Of a DNA stretch of 64,000 bases, positions 16,391 to 24,098 are shown piece by piece. A program made the translations under genes and the position numbers. The stretch is taken from assembly GCA_963559585.1 (NCBI GenBank), contig CAUWLJ010000004.1, positions 8,671 to 72,670 of the forward strand. Direction: 5' to 3'. This DNA comes from Eisenbergiella sp963559585 (GTDB taxonomy: Bacteria; Bacillota; Clostridia; Lachnospirales; Lachnospiraceae). Every line of letters begins with the position of its first letter. The stretch's first letter is position 1. The notes under the pieces are model-generated. The model made no database searches, was not told the origin of the DNA, and saw only the letters and a program-made list of their open reading frames with translations.

Positions 16391-16786
16391 AGGGGAGACA
16401 GCCTCGTTACTGTTCACAGCAGCCGCTCCAGGCTTCTTAAATTTCTTCCCGCTCCCGCAGGGACAGGAAGGATTGGGATAAACCTTTTTCCTGAGCGCAG
16501 GACTTCCAGCCCCTTCTTCTGTCCCATCCTTCATTCCCTGTACGGGCGTCCTCAGAGCAAATAACGGCTTCGGCTGATCGTCCGTATCACGGGCAGCCCT
16601 CCCCGATATACGTTCATTCCGCCACGCTCTCTCCTGCTCCTCCTGACACTCGCTGCCTGAGACTGCTGCGGGCAGTCATTCTCAGACCTGCTCTTACGGC
16701 AGAAAAGGGTATCCCGAACCTCCGGTATACCCCTTTCTGCCTGTATCATTCTTCCTGCATCTCACTTTCATGCAGTATTTCACTGC
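16391..16786. other. 396-base gap between the BceB-like gene and kdgK
   Basis: It holds the SEC-C remnant described separately at 16420-16675. No promoter, RNA or intact gene was recognised in the remainder. Confidence 0.5.
16420..16675 (-). pseudogene. Remnant of a gene ending in a SEC-C metal-binding motif
   Basis: Reading the minus strand from a stop at 16676-16678, an open frame with no proper start encodes a charged linker followed by KKVYPNPSCPCGSGKKFKK. That is the SEC-C zinc-binding signature found at the end of SecA and in several small proteins. The usual closing CCG is missing: the reading continues PGAAAVNS into the antisense of the permease gene. The N-terminal domain, start codon and terminal cysteines are all lacking, so it is best read as decayed 3' sequence of a SecA-like or other SEC-C protein. 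Confidence 0.5.
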
Positions 16787-17884
16787 CTATCTCTGCACTC
16801 TCGCTCCTGCACCGCCCATAATGGCTTCCACTTCCTTCCGGCTTGCCATGGTGGTGTCGCCGGGCGTGGTCATAGCCAGCGCGCCGTGGGCCGCGCCGTA
16901 GTTCACGGCAATTCCTGCGTCCCCTGTGGTCATCAGGCCGTAGATCAGGCCGGAAGCGAAGGAATCTCCACCGCCCACACGATCCATGATCTCAAGGCCC
17001 TTGTAATCCTTTGCCTTATAGATCTCGCCGTCCGCCCAGCAGATGGCGCTCCAGTCGTTCACGGTAGCGGTCTTTACCTCGCGCAGGGTGGTGGCCACCG
17101 CCTTGAAGTTGGGGTAAGCCTTTGCCGCCTCGTTGATCATCTTCTTGTAGCCGTCCAGGTTCAGTTCCTTCAGATCGGCGTCGTTGCCCTCGATCTCAAA
17201 GCCCAGGCATGCGGTGAAGTCCTCTTCGTTTCCGATCATCACGTCCACGTACTTTGCGATCTCCTTATTTACCTCCTGAGCCTTAGCCTGTCCGCCGATG
17301 GCGCTCCACATGGAGGGGCGGTAGTTCAGGTCGTAGGATACCACCGTGCCGTACTTCTTGGCGGTCTTGATCGCAGCCAGGACGGTCTCGCAGGACTGCT
17401 CGGACAGAGCCGCATAGATTCCGCCTGTGTGAAGCCATCTCACACCCAGCTCACCGAAAATATAGTCAAAATCGAAGTCCTCGGGCGTGGCCTTGGAGAT
17501 TGCGGTGTTCGCCCTGTCGGAACAGCCCACCGCACCGCGGATGCCGAAGCCTCTCTCTGTAAAGTTCAGTCCATTACGGCAGATCCTTCCGATCCCGTCG
17601 GTCTTCATCCATTTGATCAGGCTGGTGTCCACGCCGCCCTGCAGGATGAAATCCTCCATCAGCATGCCCACTTCATTATCCGCAAAAGCAGTGATCACAC
17701 CGGTTTTCAGGCCGAAGCATCTGCGCAGGCCGCGAACCACGTTGTACTCTCCGCCGCCCTCCCATGCGCGGAAGGAGCGCGCCGTGCGGATCCTGCCCTC
17801 GCCGGGATCCAGACGGAGCATGACCTCCCCCAGGGATACCGCATCAAATTTACATTCCTCTGCCGGTCTTAATTTCAGATCCAT
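16787..17884 (-). CDS. kdgK: 2-keto-3-deoxygluconate kinase, PfkB family
   Basis: 365 residues. Phosphorylates 2-keto-3-deoxygluconate to KDPG in the cytoplasm. PfkB features seen are the N-terminal FDAVSLGEVMLRLDP, the GGxxxN-like GGGEYNVVRGL and the C-terminal anion-hole and catalytic-base motif DRVGGGDSFASG. GAGAGG precedes the ATG. It is the third gene of the uxaA-uxaB-kdgK unit, 66 bases after uxaB, which fixes its substrate better than the sequence alone, since PfkB sugar kinases are otherwise hard to tell apart. The next enzyme, KDPG aldolase, is not in the window. Confidence 0.88.
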   Translation of the reverse strand: MDLKLRPAEECKFDAVSLGEVMLRLDPGEGRIRTARSFRAWEGGGEYNVVRGLRRCFGLKTGVITAFADNEVGMLMEDFILQGGVDTSLIKWMKTDGIGRICRNGLNFTERGFGIRGAVGCSDRANTAISKATPEDFDFDYIFGELGVRWLHTGGIYAALSEQSCETVLAAIKTAKKYGTVVSYDLNYRPSMWSAIGGQAKAQEVNKEIAKYVDVMIGNEEDFTACLGFEIEGNDADLKELNLDGYKKMINEAAKAYPNFKAVATTLREVKTATVNDWSAICWADGEIYKAKDYKGLEIMDRVGGGDSFASGLIYGLMTTGDAGIAVNYGAAHGALAMTTPGDTTMASRKEVEAIMGGAGARVQR

Positions 17885-17950
17885 TTCATTCCTCTCCTCT
17901 CTTTCTTTCCGCAGGATGCAGGGTCAGGCAGTCACCGCTTTCCGGCCCTT

Positions 17951-19444
17951 TCACGCCAGGCAGCCTCTCATCAGCTCATAAGCGCCCTGTTCCCCGATCA
18001 CCTTCAGATTCTCCGACACGGCTTCACACAGGCCGGGAATCCGGGTCAGATCCTCTCCCCAGAAGTCCGTATTTCCCAGCGCCGCCTGTGTGAGCGCCTC
18101 CGCATCGTCATCCTTGTGTTTATTATAAAACTCCAGGACGTTCCTGTCATCCATTATTTTATATTCCTCATTCCCGCGCACCCCGAAAAATCCATTTTCA
18201 TCCAGGCGCACGCCTCTGTAAAAAGCAAGGTAGAAGGCGAGGGAGGCGGTGAGGCAGGCGGGCAGTGCTCCAAGCTTCTCCACGTAGCCCTTCAGGGAGG
18301 GAAGCACCCTGGCTTTCCACTTGGAGGTGGAATTTAAGGCAATGGACAAAAGCTCATGGTCGATGAAAGGATTGTTGAAGCGGTCGGTCACCGCAGCCGC
18401 AAACTCCAGGCACTCCTGCTCCGGCAGGCTGAGGGTGGGAATGATTTCCTCGTAGATGGCCCGGTTCATGAAGCCGCAGATCACCTCGTCCTTCATGCAG
18501 TCCCGCACGATGTCCTGCCCTGCCAGATAGGCCCCCAGAACCATGGAAGTATGCGCACCGTTCAGGATCCTCACCTTGCGCTGCTTGTAGGGCTTATGAT
18601 CGTCGGTGATCAGCACCGGAAGCCCGGCCTGCGCAAAGGGCAGCTCCTCTTTCAGGCTTTCCGGCCCCTCAATCACCCAGAAACCGAAGATCTCCCCGGT
18701 GTCGATCACATTGTCCTCATACCCCAGCTCCCGGCACAGCGCCCCGGCCTCTCTCGCCGGATAGCCGGTGACGATCCGATCCACCAGGGTGGAGCAGAAA
18801 ATGTTTTCCCTCCGGATCCAGCCGATGAAATCCTCCCCCAGCTCCCACTGTCTGGCGTACTGAAGCACGCACTTCTCCAGCTCCTTTCCGTTGTCGTCGA
18901 TCAGCTCGCAGGAAAGAATGATGAAGCCCTTTCCCTGCTCCCCGCCGAAGGCCTGATACCTGGCGTACAGGAACTGGGTCAGCTTGCCCGGATAGCTGTC
19001 CGCCGGGCGGTCTGTAAATTGGCAGGCAGGGTCATAATGGATTCCCGCCTCCGTGGTGTTGCAGGCGATGAAGCGCAGCTCCGGGTTTTTTGCACATTCC
19101 ATGTAGGTCTCGTATTCCACGTAGGGATTCAGGCACCGGCTCACGCTGGAAATCACCCTTTTCTCATTCACCGCTTTTCCGTTCTCGCTCCCCCGCAGAA
19201 AGAGGGTATACAGCCCCTCCTGCTCATTGATGAACTCCCGGATCCTGTCTCCTCCCCTGATGGGCTGCACCAGTACCACCTTGGAACGAAAATCTGCATT
19301 TTCATTCATCCTATCAATAAAATAATCCACAAACGCCCGCAGGAAATTCCCTTCCCCAAACTGAAGCACCCGCTCCGGGGCCTCCTGCAGCAAAAATCCT
19401 TCATAGCCCTGTTCTTTCAGGGTGTCATAGCTTAATTTCTTCAT
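17951..19444 (-). CDS. uxaB: Tagaturonate reductase (altronate oxidoreductase)
   Basis: 497 residues of the mannitol-dehydrogenase-like family of NAD-dependent polyol and uronate reductases. It converts tagaturonate to altronate. Seen: the N-terminal dinucleotide-binding start RVLQFGEGNFLRAFVDYFID, the central FGFWVIEGP and the C-terminal catalytic block KVRILNGAHTSMVLGAYLAG containing the family K-x4-N-x2-H pattern. The ATG at 19444 is chosen because AAGGAGG lies five bases upstream. It lies 250 bases downstream of uxaA, across a tandem repeat array, and just before kdgK. Fructuronate reductase UxuB is the main alternative, but the uxaA and uxaC neighbours favour UxaB. Confidence 0.9.
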   Translation of the reverse strand: MKKLSYDTLKEQGYEGFLLQEAPERVLQFGEGNFLRAFVDYFIDRMNENADFRSKVVLVQPIRGGDRIREFINEQEGLYTLFLRGSENGKAVNEKRVISSVSRCLNPYVEYETYMECAKNPELRFIACNTTEAGIHYDPACQFTDRPADSYPGKLTQFLYARYQAFGGEQGKGFIILSCELIDDNGKELEKCVLQYARQWELGEDFIGWIRRENIFCSTLVDRIVTGYPAREAGALCRELGYEDNVIDTGEIFGFWVIEGPESLKEELPFAQAGLPVLITDDHKPYKQRKVRILNGAHTSMVLGAYLAGQDIVRDCMKDEVICGFMNRAIYEEIIPTLSLPEQECLEFAAAVTDRFNNPFIDHELLSIALNSTSKWKARVLPSLKGYVEKLGALPACLTASLAFYLAFYRGVRLDENGFFGVRGNEEYKIMDDRNVLEFYNKHKDDDAEALTQAALGNTDFWGEDLTRIPGLCEAVSENLKVIGEQGAYELMRGCLA

Positions 19445-19593
19445 ATATGCCTCCTTACCGGAGCGTTCCTGGCTTTGGCCGCGGCAGGAAAACACGCATC
19501 TGTTTTCCCGCCTGTGATCCTCACAGCTTTGTGATGCTTCGCTCCAAAGCCTTCCCCGCCCCTTTCACTGCGCCTGCGGCGCAGGCTTCAGAC

Positions 19594-19713
19594 TTTATCC
19601 GGCTGCTTCCGGTTTTATCCCGTCACTTTCCGCTTTATCCTGTCACTTCCGGCTTTATCCTGTCACTTCCGGTTTTATCCTGTCACTTCCGGTTTTATAA
19701 TGTCACTCCCTGC
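19594..19713. repeat. Tandem array of six 20-bp units between uxaA and uxaB
   Basis: Units of exactly 20 bases begin at 19594, 19614, 19634, 19654, 19674 and 19694, with core TTTATCCTGTCACTTCCGGT. The middle units are nearly identical and the outer ones diverge. The last unit covers the final codons and stop of uxaA, so the array seems to have grown from the gene's own 3' end. Confidence 0.85.
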
Positions 19714-21197
19714 TTAAAAATGGCCATATCGTGGAACCCGGCCTCCTCCGACTTCACCAGCCTGCCGGACGCCACCTCCGTCACGTACCGAAACAGCTCC
19801 CTGCCCAGCTCCTCCAGCCTTCCGTCCTTTACCAGGCTGCCGCAGTCAAAATCGATCCAGTTCCTTTTGTGCTCATACAGCAGCGAATTGCTGGAAATCT
19901 TCACCGTGGGGACAGGGCAGGCAAAGGGTGTCCCCCGTCCCGTAGTAAACAGCACGATATGGGCGCCGGAGGCCGCCAGCGCCGTGGAGGCCACCAGGTC
20001 GTTTCCCGGCGCACTGAGCAGGTTCAGTCCCTTCACCCTCACAGGCTCCCCGTATCCCAGCACGCCTCTCACCGGAGCCGAACCGGATTTCTGGGTGCAG
20101 CCCAGAGATTTATCCTCCAGGGTGGAGATCCCGCCCTCCTTGTTTCCGGGAGAGGGGTTTTCATAGATCGTCTGGCCGTGGCTGCGGAAATAGTCCTTAA
20201 AATCGTTGATCAGGGCCACCGTCTTTTCAAACAGCTCCTCATTCTCACAGCGGTTCATGAGCAGCGTCTCCGCGCCGAACATTTCCGGCACCTCGGTAAG
20301 GATGGTGGTTCCCCCCTGACGGATGAGCAGATCTGAAAAAACGCCCACCGCAGGGTTTGCCGTAATGCCGGACAGCCCGTCGGAGCCGCCGCATTTCATA
20401 CCAATCACCAGTTCGCTGCATGGGATCTCCTCCCTCTGAAAAGAACCCGCATACCCGGCAAGCTCCTCCACCAGGCGCACACCGTCCCCGATCTCATCCT
20501 CTGACTCCTGGCAGACCAGAAATCGCACCCGTCTCTCATCATAGTCCCCTATATACTGCTTCAGAGTGGAGATATTGCTATTCTCACAGCCAAGCCCCAG
20601 CACCAGCACGCCTCCTGCATTGGGATGGTTCACCAGATCGGCCAGGATGCGCCGTGTGTTTTCCTGATCCTCTCCCATCTGGGAGCAGCCATAAGGGTGC
20701 GGGAAAGAGGCCACCGCGTCGATGCTTCCCTGCGCCAGCTCCTGGGTACGCTTTTCAATGGCGGAGGCCACATTGTTCACGCAGCCCACCGTGGGAATGA
20801 TCCAGATCTCATTACGCACCCCCACTCTGCCGTCCGGCCTTTTGTAGCCCAGGAAGGTGCGGGGGAGACTGGAGACGGATTCTGCCCCTTCCTTCCCTGC
20901 CCGCTTCGGTTCATAGGCATATTCCAGCGTATCCCCCAGGCCTGTTTTCAGGTTGTGGGTGTGGATCCATTCTCCCGGTTCGATCCGGCACCGGGCACTG
21001 CCGATAGGAGCACCGTATTTGATCACCTTCTCCCCGGACTCAATCCTCCGCAGGGCGAACTTGTGTCCCTGGGGGATTTCTCCACGCAGGACGATCCCGC
21101 CGTCCTCCCCTTCTATACGGATCACACGCCCGGCCTCCAATGTCCTCAGAGCCACCGCCACATTGTCGTCAGGATGTATTTTCAGAAAATCCTGCAT
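19695..21197 (-). CDS. uxaA: Altronate dehydratase
   Basis: 500 residues. It dehydrates D-altronate to 2-keto-3-deoxygluconate. An N-terminal SAF-like domain (LKIHPDDNVAVALRTLEAG, then HKFALRRIESGEKVIKYG) is joined to the UxaA catalytic domain with FLGYKRPDGRVGVRNEIWI, HPYGCSQMGED, GLGCENSN and GMKCGGSDGLSG, whose cysteines probably bind iron. The ATG at 21197 follows GGGAGG by about ten bases; longer frames upstream are unlikely. It is the first gene of the minus-strand unit, with a promoter and a LacI-type operator about 130-175 bases upstream. The 3' end merges with a 20-bp tandem repeat. Confidence 0.93.
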   Translation of the reverse strand: MQDFLKIHPDDNVAVALRTLEAGRVIRIEGEDGGIVLRGEIPQGHKFALRRIESGEKVIKYGAPIGSARCRIEPGEWIHTHNLKTGLGDTLEYAYEPKRAGKEGAESVSSLPRTFLGYKRPDGRVGVRNEIWIIPTVGCVNNVASAIEKRTQELAQGSIDAVASFPHPYGCSQMGEDQENTRRILADLVNHPNAGGVLVLGLGCENSNISTLKQYIGDYDERRVRFLVCQESEDEIGDGVRLVEELAGYAGSFQREEIPCSELVIGMKCGGSDGLSGITANPAVGVFSDLLIRQGGTTILTEVPEMFGAETLLMNRCENEELFEKTVALINDFKDYFRSHGQTIYENPSPGNKEGGISTLEDKSLGCTQKSGSAPVRGVLGYGEPVRVKGLNLLSAPGNDLVASTALAASGAHIVLFTTGRGTPFACPVPTVKISSNSLLYEHKRNWIDFDCGSLVKDGRLEELGRELFRYVTEVASGRLVKSEEAGFHDMAIFKQGVTL

Positions 21198-21326
21198 GAT
21201 GCAGATCCTCCCTTCTTTCTGCCGGATGACGGAAGCAATTTTCCGTACCGATTCAACCCGCGCCACCAGGCAGCAGGCTGCTTGAGCCAAACGCCCCTTT
21301 GAGCCTTCTGTCACTGTGCATCTTGG

Positions 21327-21344
21327 AATGTAAGTGCTTACATT
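21327..21344. promoter_or_regulatory. LacI-family operator for uxaA
   Basis: AATGTAAG-TG-CTTACATT, an 18-bp perfect palindrome apart from its centre. It lies just downstream of the uxaA -10 box on the minus strand, where a bound repressor would block transcription. Confidence 0.85.
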
Positions 21345-21345
21345 T

Positions 21346-21374
21346 AAAATACCCCACCCTCACATTCCAGTCAA
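21346..21374 (-). promoter_or_regulatory. Promoter of the uxaA-uxaB-kdgK unit
   Basis: On the minus strand TTGACT (21374-21369), a 17-base spacer and TATTTT (21351-21346), followed at once by the operator. Confidence 0.75.
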
Positions 21375-21459
21375 CAGTCTTTTCATGAAAAAATCTTTTT
21401 CATCAGCCATAACCAAAAAACATCCTGAATCTTTGTACATTTTTTCCCGGCTGTTTTGC

Positions 21460-21487
21460 TTGTAATTGACCTTCTCTATGTTATAAT
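21460..21487 (+). promoter_or_regulatory. Promoter of lacI-uxaC
   Basis: TTGTAA (21460-21465), a 16-base spacer and TATAAT (21482-21487). An operator follows ten bases later, which implies autoregulation. Confidence 0.7.
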
Positions 21488-21496
21488 CAGCTTATA

Positions 21497-21510
21497 TGTA
21501 AGGGCTTACA
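21497..21510. promoter_or_regulatory. LacI-family operator for lacI-uxaC
   Basis: TGTAAG-GG-CTTACA, the same half-sites as at 21327-21344, placed near the expected transcription start. Confidence 0.85.
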
Positions 21511-21534
21511 CCGGAAGGGAGGAGAGCAGAAGGC

Positions 21535-22521
21535 ATGAATATATACGACATTGCCAGGCTGGCGGGCGTATCCATTGCCACGGTTTCCAGGGTGGTGAAC
21601 GACAGCCCCAAGGTCAGCGACCGGACGAAGGCCAGAGTGCACGAGATCATGGAGCAGTACCACTATACGCCCAACGTATTCGCCCGGGGGCTGGGGCTGA
21701 ACTCCATGAAGACCGTGGGAATCATCTGCCCGGATGTGGCCGACACCTATATGGCCAGGGCCGTCTCCTACCTGGAAAAGAATCTCCGGGGCTACGGCTA
21801 CGACTGCATCCTCTATTGCAGCGGCTACGACACGGAGGACAAACAGCAGGCCATAGAGCTTATTTTAAAGAAGAAAATCGATGCGCTGATTCTGGTGGGC
21901 TCCAATTATGTAGATGAGGGACTGGATTTTTTCCCGCAGGAATCAGAACCCATCCCCGTCTTTCTGGTCAACGGCCATGTGGCAGACGAGAGGGTCTACT
22001 GCGTCATGGCCGACGACTACCAGGCCGTGTACGATGTGACGGATGAACTGCTCTTCGAGGGACGGCGGCGCATCCTTTTTCTGGCAAACGCCGACACCTT
22101 CAGCGCCCGGCGCAAGCAGGCAGGCTATGAGGCCGCGCTGGCAGAGCACCAGGTGGAGGCAGACCCCAGGCTCCTTCTTTTCTCTGAAAACGAGGTGGGG
22201 GCCACGCGGGATCTTCTGCTGCGCCAGAGGGATCTGGACTTCGACAGCATAATCGCTTCCGAGGACACTCTCGCCATAGGCGCGCTCAAATATGCCCGCG
22301 CCCGGGGGCTGCGCGTACCGGAGGAGCTTGCCATCATCGGCTACAACAACTCCCAGACCGCCATCTGCTGTGAGCCGGAATTAAGCTCCGTGGACAACCG
22401 GGTGGAGGCTCTGTGCCGGACAGCCATCGACTCCCTGATGGCTGTTCTGAACGGGGAAAAAGTGGAACAGAAGCAGGTGCTCAGGTGCCACCTGATCAGG
22501 CGCGGCACCACGGATTTCTAA
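21535..22521 (+). CDS. LacI-family transcriptional regulator of hexuronate genes
   Basis: 328 residues. The N-terminal helix-turn-helix and hinge (IYDIARLAGVSIATVSRVVN, then NVFARGL) are classic LacI family, followed by a periplasmic-binding-protein-like effector domain. GGGAGG precedes the ATG. It lies between uxaA and uxaC, and its own promoter and that of uxaA both carry TGTAAG-N2-CTTACA palindromes, so it very likely represses both units. The inducer is probably a uronate pathway intermediate such as 2-keto-3-deoxygluconate; this is inferred from context. Confidence 0.9.
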   Translation: MNIYDIARLAGVSIATVSRVVNDSPKVSDRTKARVHEIMEQYHYTPNVFARGLGLNSMKTVGIICPDVADTYMARAVSYLEKNLRGYGYDCILYCSGYDTEDKQQAIELILKKKIDALILVGSNYVDEGLDFFPQESEPIPVFLVNGHVADERVYCVMADDYQAVYDVTDELLFEGRRRILFLANADTFSARRKQAGYEAALAEHQVEADPRLLLFSENEVGATRDLLLRQRDLDFDSIIASEDTLAIGALKYARARGLRVPEELAIIGYNNSQTAICCEPELSSVDNRVEALCRTAIDSLMAVLNGEKVEQKQVLRCHLIRRGTTDF

Positions 22522-22626
22522 AGCCCGTTTTTGAAAAAGCCTAAACTTACGCTGCAGGAATGGCTGCCCGGCCCGCTGCCCGCGGGAATAAAAATAAATC
22601 AAAAAAGAACAAGGAGGATACTTCAC

Positions 22627-24042
22627 ATGAAGGAATTTATGGACGGGAACTTTTTATTAAGCTCCGGTACGGCTCAGGAGCTGTATCACGATTTTGCGGC
22701 CAAAATGCCCATTCTGGACTATCACTGCCACATCAATCCCCAGGAAATCGCGGAGGACCGCCAGTTTGACAACATCACCCAGGTATGGCTGGGGGGTGAT
22801 CACTACAAGTGGAGGCAGATGCGCTCCAACGGAGTGGATGAGGCCTATATCACAGGCGACGCGCCCGACAGGGAGAAATTTCAGAAATGGGCGGAAACCC
22901 TGGAAAAAGCCATCGGCAACCCGCTTTACCACTGGAGCCACCTGGAGTTGCAGCGCTTCTTCGGCTACCATGGCGTGCTGAACAGCAAAACCGCAGAGGA
23001 GGTGTGGCAGCTCTGCAATGAGAAATTGAAGCAGCCCTCCATGAGCGTGCGTAATCTGATCCGGCAGTCCAACGTAACCCTGCTGTGCACCACGGACGAT
23101 CCCGTGGACGATCTGAAATGGCACAAGATCATCCGGGAGGATCCCACCTTCGAGGTTCAGGTGCTTCCCGCCTGGAGGCCCGACAAGGCCATGAATCTGG
23201 AAAAACCGGACTACACCGACTATCTGGAGAAGCTTTCTCAGGTTTCCGGCATTGCGATACGCACCTTCGCAGATCTGAAAACGGCCCTTTCCGTGCGGAT
23301 GGACTATTTCAACGCTGCCGGCTGCTGCGTATCCGATCACGGCGTCAGCTATGTGATGTACCAGCCTGCTTCCGATGAGGAGGTGGAGGCCATTTTTGCC
23401 AGACGGCTGGCCGGAGAGCCGGTAACGGAGGCGGAGGCCGCCAGGTTCAAAACCGCCTTCCTCCTTTTCCTGGGAGCCAAATACAGGGAATACAACTGGG
23501 TGATGCAGCTCCATTACGGCTGTAAGCGTGACAACAATAAGGCAATGTACCGCAGACTTGGGCCCGATACCGGCTTCGACTGCATCAGCAATTACACCCC
23601 GGGCGGGGAGCTCACCGACTTCCTGAACGCGGTAAACGAACAGGGCGGCCTTCCCAAAACCATCCTTTACAGCCTGAATCCCGGCGACGACGAGCTGATC
23701 GGCTCCGTGATCGGCTGTTTCCAGGACGGCAGTGCGGCAGGCAAGATCCAGCATGGTTCCGCCTGGTGGTTCAACGACAACAAGACCGGCATGATCAGGC
23801 AGATGACTGCTCTGGCCAACCTGGGGCTGCTGGGCAATTTCATCGGGATGCTCACCGACTCCAGAAGCTTCCTCTCCTATCCCAGACATGAATACTTCAG
23901 GCGGATCCTGTGCGAGCTTATCGGCGGATGGGTGGAAAACGGGGAATATCCCAGGGATATAGAAGCCCTGGAAGGTATCGTGAAGGGAATCTCCTATAAC
24001 AATGCTGTGAAGTATTTTGGATTTGATCTGGAAATGAAATAG
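22627..24042 (+). CDS. uxaC: Uronate isomerase
   Basis: 471 residues, usual for the family. Isomerises glucuronate to fructuronate and galacturonate to tagaturonate, the first step before UxaB. Metal-site motif DYHCHINPQEIAEDR is near the N-terminus, as in amidohydrolase-superfamily uronate isomerases. Later blocks seen include LHYGCKRDNN, HGSAWWFNDNK and LTDSRSFLSYPRHEYFRR. The ATG at 22627 is preferred, with AAGGAGG nine bases upstream. It is 105 bases after lacI on the same strand and ends with a strong terminator. Confidence 0.95.
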   Translation: MKEFMDGNFLLSSGTAQELYHDFAAKMPILDYHCHINPQEIAEDRQFDNITQVWLGGDHYKWRQMRSNGVDEAYITGDAPDREKFQKWAETLEKAIGNPLYHWSHLELQRFFGYHGVLNSKTAEEVWQLCNEKLKQPSMSVRNLIRQSNVTLLCTTDDPVDDLKWHKIIREDPTFEVQVLPAWRPDKAMNLEKPDYTDYLEKLSQVSGIAIRTFADLKTALSVRMDYFNAAGCCVSDHGVSYVMYQPASDEEVEAIFARRLAGEPVTEAEAARFKTAFLLFLGAKYREYNWVMQLHYGCKRDNNKAMYRRLGPDTGFDCISNYTPGGELTDFLNAVNEQGGLPKTILYSLNPGDDELIGSVIGCFQDGSAAGKIQHGSAWWFNDNKTGMIRQMTALANLGLLGNFIGMLTDSRSFLSYPRHEYFRRILCELIGGWVENGEYPRDIEALEGIVKGISYNNAVKYFGFDLEMK

Positions 24043-24056
24043 AATGGATTTGAATG

Positions 24057-24091
24057 CGGCGCGCCGACCCTGAGTGGGCGCGCCGTCTTTG
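24057..24091 (+). terminator. Terminator after uxaC
   Basis: CGGCGCGCC (24057-24065) pairs perfectly with GGCGCGCCG (24077-24085), followed by TCTTTGT. It may also serve the convergent cls gene. Confidence 0.75.
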
Positions 24092-24098
24092 TGCCCTC

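Larger units (their letters stand above)
21198..21534. other. Divergent regulatory region between uxaA and lacI
   Basis: This 337-base gap holds two back-to-back promoters and two palindromic operators, each listed separately. The sequence between them is AT-rich and shows no gene. Confidence 0.8.

Noticed and set aside
15416..16534. 372-residue minus-strand frame that begins near the SEC-C motif and runs under the BceB-like gene
   Set aside because: Only its first ~35 residues resemble a protein; the rest is antisense to a recognised permease.
19594..19713. CRISPR array in the uxaA-uxaB gap
   Set aside because: The 20-bp units are contiguous with no spacers between them, so it is a simple tandem repeat.
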